Source: Vespa crabro (lineage: Eukaryota > Arthropoda > Insecta > Hymenoptera > Vespidae). Taken from it: a stretch of DNA of 64,000 nucleotides. Position 1 is the first letter of the stretch. Each line of letters begins with the position of its first letter. Positions 46,328 through 57,489 of the stretch are shown piece after piece. Under the pieces are notes generated by a model. It saw only the letters and a program-made list of their open reading frames with translations. It had not been told where the DNA came from and made no database searches. Both the position numbers and the translations under genes were made by a program. The DNA lies in the NCBI RefSeq assembly GCF_910589235.1, contig NC_060957.1, positions 787,501 through 851,500 of the forward strand, given 5' to 3'.

Positions 46328-46399
46328 TGATAGGCAAATGGACGAAACTCTAGCTCCTGTAAAAGATAGCCGGCTAAAATTTGCGTCTCTGGCATCTCG
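46328..46399 (+). CDS. Candidate internal exon (72 bp, symmetrical phase)
   Basis: A very strong acceptor, a pyrimidine tract over 46284-46325 ending TTTTTCAG, precedes 46328. A donor CTCG|GTAACG follows 46399. The 72-base interval is open in one frame: D-R-Q-M-D-E-T-L-A-P-V-K-D-S-R-L-K-F-A-S, with one base before and two after the whole codons, so inclusion or skipping would keep frame. The mixed charged composition is protein-like. Alternatively the acceptor is fortuitous, since poly(T) tracts are common here. Confidence 0.22.
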
Positions 46400-47191
46400 G
46401 TAACGGCATCTCTCCGTTCTCGGTTATAAATTGTTCTATCCTACGATAAAAGAACTCTGAAGGGAATCCTAAGTTTCCTTCGATAAGATTGCTTTATATC
46501 GGTGATCGAGGATGGTTCTGAAAGGGACTTGGTAAACGTATATATATATATATATACATATATAGTTGTTATTCACCGGTTAGTCTACACTATGAAAAAT
46601 TTGCCTATCGCATCAATAATACGTTCAGAAATATACATATCAATACGAGGTTGCGTTTTATCCGTCCTTGACTGTCGAAATAGACTTTCAAATTTTCCGA
46701 ATAAAAAGAGAAAAAAGAAAAAAGAAATAAAAGTAAAAAAAAGAAAAAAAAAAAAGAAAAAAAAAAGAAGGAATCATCGAAAACGAATAAGGGAGAAAAA
46801 GTTTACGATTCGATCGATAAGTTTATTTCTTGACTTTATTTACTCCAAATGTCTTGAACGATTTAATCGTTCGACGGATATTATGAATCGATATGTTTTA
46901 ACCTTTTCATCAAATTATTTGTTTCGAATTATTCTCTCCATTAATTATATTTAATAGATACGCGTGGTATATTAAATCATTAAAAATGAAAAGACGAATG
47001 AAATTTGATGAATATAAAGTTCATCGATGCAATTACATTGTTATTTCAGATATGCCAAACAGATATAATTCTATTTGCGTGTGTACGATTTAAAAAATGT
47101 AAAAAACTTGAAAGTCTTCGACAATAAATAATTTAGAATTTTACGATTATGAATAATAATAAACGATATCATGATGAAAGCCAGACATCAC

Positions 47192-47235
<44 letters not shown>

Positions 47236-48680
47236 ACATTTCAATGCTAAAACTAAATAAATATTTAGCTTAACATAAAGCTTTATATACTTTATTAAAT
47301 TTAGACATGTAATTCGTACGAGGATTTCCTTTTCGACGAGATTCCGTTCGCGAGTATCCAGTATTTTCTGAATAGGCAGCATCCCCGTCCGAAAATTCCG
47401 TTGAAAACAAAGGCTTATTGGACTGCTCTCTCCCTCTCCCACCCTTCACTCTCTCTCTCTCTCTCTCTCTCTTTCCTTTTCTCTTTTTTTCTCCGTTTCA
47501 CATCGTGGTCGAGCATTGGTCATTCGAGAATCACGTACATTCGTTGTACATACCGTGGACTTTCATACATCGTGAAAGCTCTGCAATCTTTCTTTCTCTC
47601 TCTCTCTCCCTCCCTCCCTTTCCCTCCCTCTCTCTCTCTCTATCTATATCTTTCTCTCTTGACTGGTCGAGCTTCATTGTATTTTGATGTACGTGAATGG
47701 ATTTTTCAAGGTCTTCTCGGTATGCGTTTACCCCCCTCCCACCCCCTCCCCCCACCGCCAACTCTTTGATGCCATTTGAGTTAATGAAAATTCTGAGAGA
47801 ATCTACGAGTCCCAATTTAACATATTTCAATTATTATGATCTTTTTAAATCTAGCGAATAATGTGATTCTTTTAATAGATTATATTTACAAAGTCATTAC
47901 GAAGTTTTGGAAAATGATTCGATCGGTCGTCGTAATTCAAATGAAATTAACAATATATTTTTCCCGTAGTTACAATGATCCAATCATTATCGGTTACTTT
48001 TTCAGTACACAACGTACGAACGATTTGTTGAATTTTCATTAATGACGGATGAAATTAAATACAAACTATTCGATACGGTACAAATGTCATTGTGTTTGTG
48101 CTTGCTTAGCCATTAATTAGTATTCGATATGTTAAAGTCAGTCAAGTCGTTAGTTGTCAATGATTTGTTAATTCGTTCATTTCTGATCGACCATCGATTC
48201 ACAATATTTTTATTCCTATGATTTTCATGATCGCGAAACATTCTTATCAAATTGGAATTGTTTATTCTTCTCTTCGATTACGATCTAATTAATATTACGA
48301 ATGAATTCGTTATCGAATCCAAGCGTTTCAATCGTGGATAGACGAAATTAATCTTTTTTTTTCTTTTTCTTTTTCTTTTTTTTTTTTTTTTTTTTTTTTT
48401 TGTACTGTTCAGATTATCACGATTTCTCATCGCAATTTATCAAAGCGATAGTTCATTGTCGGTCTGCAAATAACGCTTCGAACGATTTCAATTTCGGAAT
48501 TACTCCTAGCGACTTTATCCACGAACACGTCGCAAGTCCGAGCACGTCGGGCAATCGAACGACCGAGCGCAGCGTCGATAGGCGTTGGAAAACTTCGAAA
48601 TTTCGGCTAAATTCGATTTTTTCCTTTCCTTTTTTTATCTTTTTCTCTCTTTCACTTTTTTATTTGTCAACGCTCGTCCC

Positions 48681-48720
<40 letters not shown>

Positions 48721-49528
48721 TTTTCTATCGCCCTTTTCAAATCGAGTCACCCGTTTCTGTCGATGATTCGTCGATATTCCTACAATCGAATATTCTCGCG
48801 GAATAATTGACTTTATTGGATTATCCTGACTGCATTCTCCCCGATACTACTGGTATGGGTACACAAATGCGTTCACGTATGTATATGAAAGAACGTAAAA
48901 CGAGAAAAATAAATATTCCCACTCGAAGATTATCTTTATGATTGAAGCTAAAAATATTTCGTACTTATCCTAATACGTATATATATTTGTTTTTCTTTTT
49001 TTTTTTTTCTTGTTTCTTTTTTTTAAGAAATTTAAAACCTTTTTTTTTCTTTATAACTTCATAATTATCAATGTTCCTATTCATCGATCATACTTGACAA
49101 TTATTCTTTCGTTATAATTGAAATTGAATAAAATATAAAAAAGGAACGGAATTGTGCATCGTTACTTAATAACACTTAAAGATTCAAAATTTCTCTTAAT
49201 TCTACGTACCTTATCTATAGACAAATTTAACGAATAATATTTTCAAGAGATTTTTGATCGTTAAGAGTAAAATAAAAATTTCAATGTGGAATAAGATTTA
49301 AATAATAATAAAAGTAATAATAAAATATGATTTTAGAGTAAATTATTAAAAAAAAAAAAAAAAAGAAAAGTTTTCACGGATCATCATTCATTGATCCCTC
49401 TATCATTTATCTTTTCTGATGTACGAAAGAAACGACGAAAGGAGGCAAAAAAAAGAAAAACGAAATGGAAAAGAAAAAAAGAAAAAACGGAGGAACGTCG
49501 ACACATTTGACTTCTCACGTTCACACAC
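46400..49528. other. Noncoding, simple-repeat-rich
   Basis: TA array 47191-47234, CT arrays 47449-47473, 47593-47642 and 48684-48712, a C-rich tract at 47731-47756 and a poly(T) tract at 48356-48401. Unique AT-rich DNA with several ATTA/TTAATTA motifs at 48040-48330. No gene supported. Confidence 0.6.
47731..47756 (-). other. Minus-strand G-quadruplex-capable tract
   Basis: C-runs of 6, 3, 5 and 6 bases separated by single T or A on the plus strand give four G-runs with one-base loops on the minus strand. Confidence 0.6.
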
Positions 49529-49918
49529 GTGTTATGGCAAGGCACATTTATCGAGACAAATCTTAATATTTATAGCCGCTTGATCAATCGTATATGTCGT
49601 ATATTGTTGTACTTCTGCAAATGCATTGACGCATCTTCGCAGCTGTGTCGCAATGATACAACACGTGCATGCAAGAGTAATATAACGTCTATGCTTATTA
49701 TACGCGATTATAGTAGCCGTCGCGACGCACATTTGCGTTTTTCTCTTTACGTGTCACGGCTGTTGGATAGAAAGAAAAGGTCGATCATAATAAAGGTACA
49801 GTCGTGGCAACCGCCATCTATGACATGTCACGTACGAATTTACCGCCTTTGTTTCGGTCTTGGTGAATGCACCTTAAATGTTACGCTTTTTGAAAATTAT
49901 TCAAGAAAATTATTTTAA
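49529..49918 (+). other. Longest non-simple open frame (no ATG at its start)
   Basis: The frame stays open for 129 codons through unique, CpG-rich sequence with mixed composition (for example C-K-C-I-D-A-S-S-Q-L-C-R-N-D). It opens with GTG, and the first ATG is near codon 56. The opposite strand is also partly open, a sign of chance openness in CpG-rich DNA. There is no domain. A recursive-splice-like site follows about 115 bases downstream. Best regarded as a conserved-looking noncoding block or, less likely, an exon. Confidence 0.2.
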
Positions 49919-50005
49919 AGATGAAAGAACGTATATATACGTACGTATGAAAGACTCGTATTAATCGATTATTAATCAAGAAATTTAATAATGTGCTTCC
50001 TTTTT

Positions 50006-50039
50006 TTTCTTTTTTTCTTTCATTTGCTTTCAGGTACGT
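50006..50039 (+). promoter_or_regulatory. Candidate recursive splice site (YAG|GTACGT)
   Basis: A long pyrimidine tract (about 50001-50030) runs into TTTCAG at 50028-50033 and is followed at once by GTACGT (50034-50039). A strong acceptor directly abutting a donor-like hexamer is the signature of zero-length-exon (ratchet) splice points known from very long Drosophila introns. Only +4 deviates from GTAAGT. It supports, but does not prove, a plus-strand transcript with a very long intron here. Confidence 0.35.
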
Positions 50040-50646
50040 TACGTGCTTTTAACGACGCTGTAATTAATGGAGATTATCGATAATTGGAATGTGCGATGAG
50101 GTGTGAGTAAAAGAAAAAAAAAAAAAAAAAAGAAAGAAAGAAAGAAAGTAAAAGAAAAAAAAAAAAAAAAGAAGATCCATCTTCCATAAACATAATTTAT
50201 TAATTCAATTTAATTACAATAATTAATAATGTTACTTCTTTATTATCATTTAATATTAGAAAACGATTATAACTAATAATGATACCTTTGAATGTTACTT
50301 TTTCCATTTTACAAATTTCACATTCGTCTGTTTCTTGTCCAATTGGTCCTTCATAGAGAAAACTAGGCTCGTTCGTAAAAGGGAGCCATGAGCAGATACT
50401 AACATGTCGATAAAACATGACTTTGAATGGACGAGCGGAGTAAAGGGACTTTGGTGGAAAAAGGATTTGTGAAAAAAAAAAAAAACCTTGGAACGGAAGA
50501 CAAACAGAGATAGAACATTTATCGGTAAAGAGAGATGAGATGATCAGTCCATCGATCCTTCGTCCTTGTCTTTTTTTCGTCCTTTTTTTCTCTCTTTTTT
50601 CTCTCTTTTTCTTTTTCCTCTCTTTTCCGGTATAGTCGTCGCCTTG

Positions 50647-50647
<1 letters not shown>
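50040..50647. other. Noncoding
   Basis: A-rich and (AAAG)n tracts 50111-50172, unique AT-rich DNA, then pyrimidine-rich sequence 50570-50630. Nothing recognised. Confidence 0.6.

Positions 50648-50699
<52 letters not shown>
50648..50699. repeat. (GTC)n trinucleotide array
   Basis: About 17 perfect GTC/CGT units. This is a GC-rich microsatellite, an exception in a window dominated by AT and GA/TC arrays. It reads as poly-Thr or poly-Asp depending on the frame, with no gene context. Confidence 0.95.
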
Positions 50700-50700
<1 letters not shown>

Positions 50701-50785
50701 TAGTCGTTCATAGTCGACTATATAGTCGTCGACTGTGTAGTCGTTGAGCCGACGTTGAGTCGACGAAACGACGTCGACGACTGGC
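50700..50785. repeat. GTCGAC-palindrome cluster beside the (GTC)n array
   Basis: Four GTCGAC hexamers (about 50713, 50728, 50759 and 50773) and a perfect 12-base palindrome ATAGTCGACTAT (50710-50721) follow the array. TAGTCG units recur (near 50701, 50711, 50723 and 50739), so this looks like a degenerate continuation of the repeat. Confidence 0.7.
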
Positions 50786-51039
50786 TTGTAATCAAAAAGT
50801 CATTATCCCCGGTTACCTCCGACTCCTCCAACTTCTCGACTTCTCCTGGTCGACCACAATTCCGCGCGAGTTCCCAACATCGGTGGAGGATGCAAAATGA
50901 GAGACAATAATACTACTTCGTATTAATTTCCCTGCTCCCCATGTTGCCCCCTTCTATTCTTCCTTTTACCAACGAGCCTCTCTTCAAACTCTGTCCTGTT
51001 TCCTTTTCCCCTCCCCCTCTCTTACTCCTTCCGATTCTT

Positions 51040-51120
51040 GTTTCTTTTTCTTGTCTTTTTTTTTTCAGGAAGTTTCATTGTTAATCTTTCGTTCCCTATT
51101 CTTTTTTAATACGGCTTAGT
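51040..51120 (+). other. Strong isolated splice acceptor
   Basis: A long T/C tract from about 51000 ends in TTTTTTCAG at 51068, followed by GAAGTTTCATTG. The next frame stays open for 16 codons (E-V-S-L-L-I-F-R-S) to a TAG. It could be the start of a short terminal exon, but no partner was found. Confidence 0.2.
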
Positions 51121-52008
51121 ATTAAAAAAAGTATTCCATCTTACGACGTATATCATAATCTATCAAATTTATAAGATTATTCTTATTGTTTAATTTTGAT
51201 TTCATTTAAACGAGAAAATTAATATTTTATTTTTAAACACTTTAAATAGATCGTAAATTGTCCATTGATGGAATATGAGATTTATAAGAGATAAGAAATT
51301 TTCATAAACTATCACGTATACATTTCTGGATCTAGAAATGCATTTAATTGGAAGAAATTCAATTGAAAGATGAACAACAATAACGAGTTCTTGTTATCCT
51401 CAACGATAGGTATTTATTCATTTTCCATTCAACAAAAAAGCGACAGCACGTAGCATGTACTTAGATATACATATGTATACATATATGCATGTATATCCGA
51501 ATAGCTATATCTTGATCAAAAGAGTGACGATATCGCGCCTCGCTGGAATTCTGTTTGGCAATACATTATTTAAATCAGCACCGCGCTTGTTTGCTGTCTC
51601 TGTGTGCTACACGTAAATACACTCCCGCAGATTCTCTCTTCGACGTGTAGACGTCGAAACCATCAAGAGTAGACGAACATAGTAGTTACTATATACCGTT
51701 GTCGTTCGTACTGCTTGCGAAACGAATTAGAGGGGGAAACAAAAAAAAAAAAAAAAGAAAAGGAAAGAAAAATAATAAAAATAAGAAAAAAGAAAATGGA
51801 AAAGAAAAAAAATTCACCGGATGTGAGAAAGAATAGAAAAAGAAGAAGAAGAAGAAGAAGAAGAAGAAAAAGAGAGGAAAAGAAAGAAATAAGATAAGGA
51901 AGAAGAGCAGAACGCCCTGTCTCAGCGCGTTACCGTTTTATCTTAATGTTTGTGGAACGCAAATCCCCCTGGAAGCATTGCGTCATCTTCCGTATTGGAA
52001 ATCTATAG

Positions 52009-52059
<51 letters not shown>

Positions 52060-52464
52060 AGCTTTAGATATTCGCTGGTTATCCTGAGAAATATGTTTAT
52101 GTAAAGCGGTTTCGCGGAATGGCTCACTCGTTTGCTCGCGTGGGAGACGACGAAAGAAAAAAGAGAAAACGAGAAAGATTGAGATAGACAGAGAGAGAAA
52201 GAGAGCATATGAAAGAGAAAGAGCAAGCAAGACTTTTATACTGGACAAAAAAAAGCGTCAGGCATATCAAGAGAGGGTGGATGATATTAAGATACGAAGA
52301 TATCGACTCCATTAGCAGAGTAACGCAGAAGCCTGTGGGAACTGTTCAAGTTTCAACCTGCTGCAAAGTATAGATGATGGTATAGTGGTAATGTGCGTTA
52401 CACTACGTGTATTTTCACGTAACATTGATGTAAATACATTCACGAAGGTAAAACGTTCCTGAAC
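51121..52464. other. Noncoding with a unique CpG-rich patch
   Basis: AT-rich to 51460. A unique block with TTGTTTGC forkhead-like and ATTATTTAAAT motifs spans 51520-51640. A-rich and (AGA)n tracts follow at 51740-51895, then a long GA array at 52010-52058. Confidence 0.55.
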
Positions 52465-52746
52465 ATGATATGTGCTCGCTTGTGCTATGTATATCTACAT
52501 GTTTGTGTGTGTTTACGTACACGCGTGTTGTTTGCCAACAACGTACGTTTAAATCGGATCGTTGTAAAACCGTATGCCATGCGCTATGCTACTCGTGTTT
52601 ACATGTTCGCTCCTTCTTTTGTCGGCTCGGTCCATGGGAGATGTTACCATACTACTGTTGCTGTTACTGCTATTGCTAACCCGTCAAGATATTCCACGTG
52701 TATCGTGGATTACTTGACACGTCGAATATCATGGAATTTTGGATAA
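52465..52746 (+). other. Open frame of 93 codons containing a 36-nt hairpin
   Basis: ATG at 52465 opens M-I-C-A-R-L-C-Y-V-Y-L-H-V-C. The frame is rich in Cys/Val/Tyr/Arg because of GTGTGT- and TACGT-type sequence, and has no recognised domain. At 52683-52718 GTCAAG-ATTCCACG pairs with CGTGGAT-CTTGAC around a TGTAT loop. Coding status is doubtful. Confidence 0.2.
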
Positions 52747-53173
52747 AATAATTTTCCCTCACCCTCTATCTCTCCCTCTCTCTCTCTTTCCTTCTTTTTC
52801 TCTTTCTCTTTCTCTTTGTAAGACACATTGACTTGAAAAAAGAAAGTGAATCGTATTTATTCAAATGGAAACGCATAAAAATCAAAAAATAAAAAGTAAA
52901 CGATTTTTTCATAAATATTTAAGTTCGATCAATTTTTAAAAATTAATATCACAATAGTGTTTTATATAAATAATGTCTTTCGAGTAATCCATTAGATAGT
53001 ACATAGCAAAATGATTTTCTCATAAGCTTTCATGTACGATCATTCAAATGTCACAATGGATGATTTTTGAAGGTATAAATAGACGCAGATTTTAATCCCT
53101 TATTTTTGATCTGAAAGTTACTTAAAGAACTATTAGAAACATATTGATAAGTGAAAGAAAGAGAGAAAGAGCT

Positions 53174-53209
<36 letters not shown>

Positions 53210-53437
53210 CAAAAAGAGAAAGATAAAGAGAAAAAAAGAGAAAGGGAGAGAGAGAGAGAGAGAGAGAGAGAAGTGCAGATCGTGGTAGTAGAGTCGATTA
53301 TTCTTGTAAGAACTCCCGTGGTAGAGTAGTTGGGTCGAGTGGAAGAGCAGTTTCGCGCTGTAAACTATCGGCTTTCGCCTCGGGCCGAACGGGCAATGGC
53401 TTGAAAAATTTAAAATGCCAATCAGCGAAGCGTTTCG

Positions 53438-53470
<33 letters not shown>

Positions 53471-54386
53471 ATATATATGTATATATATTCGCATACATGG
53501 AAATGTATATACGTACATATAAATACGTAGACGCACACAGTGTCGGCTCGATCGTTGCCATAAAAAGCAATGGCCCGATAGTAATAACGCGCTGCTTGTA
53601 GGAGCCAAAACTGCCAGGAAGTCTGGCCGTACCATAGAAAAGACTTTTCTCTCTTTTTCATTCTCCCACCACCCTTCACAACTTCTTCTCCCTCTCCAAC
53701 CATTCAGTTCCTCCCCCCCTCCCTCCCACCCTCCCTCCTTCCTTCCTTCCTTCCTTCCTTCCTTCCTTCCTTCATCCTTCTCTTCTACTTCTCACTCTTC
53801 GTATCGTAACTTCGTGAAAAGCGAACCGGCTAAAGTTTCTCTCTTTGATCATCGGATTATCGATCTATCGCGTCATAAAATTTACACTTTGATCGGCTTT
53901 TAATAAATTATTATCCACTTTTCTTGCCAAACTATTCCCGCGCGAATATACATTTACATTTTCTTTACCGAATATTCACATTAACCCGAAAATTGAATAA
54001 GACAAATCGAAATGGTGAAAAATTATGGGAATGAGATATTACGAGAGATAAATACGAATGGTGAACGAATTGAAAGTTAAAAAAAGGGAAAGAAAAATCG
54101 TCGTAATATCTGTGATTCGATCTGAGAATTTCTATTAATTGAGGAACGACTTCTAGGAAAACCGTTCTATTCGTTATTCAAAAAAAAAAAAAAAAAAAAA
54201 AAAAAAGAAACAAAACAAAAAAGGAAAAGAAAAAAAAACAAAAAAAGAGAGAGAGAAAAACAAAAAAAGAGCAAAAAAACACGATAGAATACCGGCGTTT
54301 AATTAATTGACCGCAGAACTTTCTATATCGTTGGTAAATTGATCGAGATATGTATATCTGTATACGTATAAACACGCGGGCGATAC

Positions 54387-54419
<33 letters not shown>

Positions 54420-54422
54420 ATT
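52747..54422. other. Noncoding, microsatellite-rich
   Basis: GA arrays at 53178-53208 and 53247-53272, TA/GTAT repeats at 53439-53490, a C-rich tract then a (CCTT)n array at 53713-53772, poly(A) at 54181-54206 and TA arrays at 54388-54420. Frames here are simple-sequence artefacts. Confidence 0.65.
53736..53772. repeat. (CCTT)n tetranucleotide array
   Basis: About nine CCTT units, preceded by C-rich sequence (53713-53735) with minus-strand G-quadruplex potential. Confidence 0.9.
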
Positions 54423-55484
54423 ATATACCGGGTGAACCGTGAACGTAATTAGCCTAGATTGTTTTGTTAATAAGCTGTTCGAAAATGTTTTTCTTTCTTC
54501 GGTATAATATGATTCAAAGAGATCTTTAAGACGATTCTAATAAATTTTTTGCCATCCTTTTTTTTTTCCACCCTGAATTTTCAAACTCACCACTTTCAAT
54601 TCTTTTTATAAATAAATCTATAATCCATTTATACCTAAATATCTATTGATGGATATTTTGCAAGGATGATAATAAATATTTCTTCGTTTTCATTTATATA
54701 TTAAGAAGAAACATTAAAAAGTAATATGCTCTATCTTAATTTAAAATATGTTTAAAATTTTGTCTGTAACAATATATTCGTAGAAGATAAATAAATGGAA
54801 CGTTCAGCTATTTCTACGTTATCTGCATTGATAGCTAATCATGCATCAACAATTCTCTGTCACATATCTTTCGGCATTGTTGAAAATTCCAATATCGATA
54901 GAGCTGTTTCAATGTACAGAAATAAATGTTTACAAATAGTATGTGACAGATTAAATCAATAACGATTGATACTAAACTATCAATAATTCCAAATATTTAT
55001 AATAGTGTCGCATAAAATATTTTTCGTTAATAATATAATAGAAAATTCTTTCAATTATGATATTTCTTTAATTGTATATTCAAATTGAAATAGAAATATT
55101 TCTTATGATACTTGCCAAATTCGTTTCAATATCTGTTAAAAGGTAGATATAAAAAAAAAGAAAAAATGATAGGTTTATCTATAAAATACTGAAAGTGATT
55201 TTGAAAAAAAAGAATTTACTATAATCATTTTTAAACTTTCTTTGAATCATAGTTATTTACGAACTTTTAGTCGTCTTCGGCATATCAAAATAATATAAAT
55301 TCTAAATAGTGATATTTTAATTCACAACGATTACAATTAGAAAAATTTAATGCGTTTTAAATTTGTCTTAATCTGTTTTATAACTTCCATATATATATTA
55401 TTCTTATAAAAATTTGTATTATCATTCAGAATAACGAAGATATTCAGGCCTTCCAATTTTACGTGATTCACCCAGTATATACCT
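54423..55484. mobile_element. Possible decayed TIR element (about 1.06 kb)
   Basis: The left end TATACCGGGTGAACCGTGAA (54424) matches the reverse complement of the right end, TATACTGGGTGAATCACGTA (about 55481 leftward), for the first fifteen or so bases with one change. The similarity then weakens. The interior is AT-rich. A 55-codon frame at 54795-54962 (M-E-R-S-A-I-S-T-L-S-A-L-I-A-N-H) is its only notable open stretch. A related end in the opposite orientation starts at 55522. The call is limited by the short, imperfect repeats. Confidence 0.35.
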
Positions 55485-55550
55485 ACATGGTGTATGGTAT
55501 CTGTATATATATATATATATAGGGTGGAGCACGTAACTGGAATCACTTCG
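55450..55550. repeat. Inverted repeat of GGGTGNANCACGTAA ends
   Basis: The reverse complement of 55451-55475 reads GGGTGAATCACGTAAAATTG. The plus strand from 55524 reads GGGTGGAGCACGTAACTGGA. The two face away from each other across about 45 bases that include a TA array, like two abutting mobile-element termini. Confidence 0.5.
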
Positions 55551-55655
55551 GTCACTGCATAAGTAATGATTATAGTGAAAAATGTTTCAGATAAAAATTA
55601 AATGGTTTCGTGGGAACTATAAATTGAAGTGATTAGGTTTTTTTTGTTTTTTTTT

Positions 55656-55689
<34 letters not shown>

Positions 55690-56634
55690 GGAAGATTCAT
55701 GGATGATATATAAATATCAAGATAGCTTTTTTTTGTCTTCCTTTTTAATGAAATCAAATTTTTTATTACGTTAATAGTTTGTAATTTATAATAAAGAAAA
55801 AAAAAATATTAACTTATCTGTGAAAAACCATTAGTATAGATTTAATAAAATATAGTAAGAGTAATAGTAAATAATAGTAGCAAGAGAATGACGATTTCTT
55901 AATAATATTTAAATTTAAATATTTCCTAAATTAATAATTTTTCGGCATATATTAATTGTGTTAATATTTTTCTTTATAATAAATATTGAACTGCCTCGAT
56001 AAATGCATTTACAAAAAATATACGATAACAAACAAAACAAAATTGTTGTTTCACACTGATATTTACGCGTCCAATACAAACTAATAAAATCAGAATATGT
56101 ATTCCACGAGAAATCATAGAACTTTAATATGAAACATTTTTCATTGAAATTATTATTTACGTAATAATTTAAATGTTATCAATTTATATTACATTTTGTA
56201 TAGTTAAAATACAAGAACGGTGGCTTGTAGTGGATGCCTAAAGACACTAGTTTCTACGCTTGAACGATTACGCGGAATTGCAAAACGATTGAAAGATTTG
56301 ACTGGAGAGAAAGAGAAAGAGACAGACAGACAAGGAGAAAGAGAAAGAAAGATAGAGATACAGAGAGGGAAGTGGAAGATAGAGAGAGAAAGAGACAGAG
56401 AGGGGAGTAAGATAAGAGACAGAGATAAAGACAGAAAGATAAAGAGAGAGAGAGAGACAGAAACAGAGAGTTAGGATCGCGTGGATCATAATGCATAATA
56501 GCGCCATTCATGGAGGATGGTCTATGGTATAAAAGAATAGAGAGACAAAGGAGAAGGAGAAGGAATGTGGAAGCAGCCGGGTAATAAATTAGTACCACAT
56601 TGCTCGCTTTCTCGTATTACTATTTTATATTCAG
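55551..56634. other. AT-rich then GA-rich noncoding DNA
   Basis: Poly(T) tract 55638-55686, AT-rich unique DNA to 56215, then a degenerate GAGA/GACAGA tract 56300-56470. A pyrimidine-poor acceptor-like TATATTCAG closes the stretch at 56634. Confidence 0.55.
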
Positions 56635-56890
56635 GTTTCAACATTTTCTCGACACGACGACGATAACATTGTCGTTTGTTCTACCGAACGAACGCCGACA
56701 ATAGCCTCGCGATTTAACATATCGCCACATCGGGTTTATCGAAACATCCTTCTCTCTCTTTCTCTGTCTCTTTCTCTCTGTTCTGTCTTATCGTTCTTTT
56801 ACCAAAGGTCCGACCTTCCGCAAATTAATGAACGGTTTGCTTTGACTTCGCCGTCTTATTCTCCCTCTTTATTCCATCGTTTCGATTAAA
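56635..56890 (+). CDS. Candidate exon, open without ATG for about 84 codons
   Basis: After an acceptor-like TATTTTATATTCAG the frame reads V-S-T-F-S-R-H-D-D-D-N-I-V-V-C-S-T-E-R-T and stays open to a TAA near 56887. Residues about 40-50 come from a CT-rich tract (L-S-L-S-L), which weakens the case. No domain recognised. The DNA is CpG-rich and unique on both sides of the CT tract. Confidence 0.15.
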
Positions 56891-57439
56891 TTATTCATGG
56901 GTATCTTCCTCTTTGACCTACCGACTTCTTATTTTTCCGTCGCGATTTTTTCAAATCCTATATCCGATAGTCTCGATTGCATCGTTTGTATAAATATAAG
57001 AGTGAAAGAGAAAAAGAAGCAAAGAAATTGAATACATGTGTATATGTATGAGAGAGAAAGAAGACACAGAGAAAGTGAGAAAGGTAAAGACAGAGATAGA
57101 GAGAGAGAGAGAGACTGGACGATATCATTAACACAGACAAGATAAAACTAAGTTACTTACTTACTTCCTTTTCTTTCCAATCGAAATTTCGTTGTTCTAG
57201 CCTTAGAAAGACTCGTGAGATTTTTCGAGTATTCAATTGGGATTTCTTCGAGAAGGCAACGAGGATTCATTCGAGTGGCGTCGCGGAAAACCGTACAGAT
57301 CCGTAGAAACACGTGCGTCACGTCGTTGACGTTTAAAGTATATCCGTCCCCCCTGAAGGAAGCTCGGTGTTTGTAGGAAGCTTTCTTTCACAAACGTGAC
57401 CGGGTTATGATCAGGAAGAAGTTTTCTTTATTTCTCTCC

Positions 57440-57489
<50 letters not shown>

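Noticed and set aside
47401..47769. Long frames rich in Ser-Leu, Arg-Glu, Ile-Tyr or Phe, as here and at 53051-53635, 56254-56598 and 63128-63502
   Set aside because: They are translations of CT/GA, TA and poly(T) arrays. Equivalent frames appear on the opposite strand and no domain or splice context exists.
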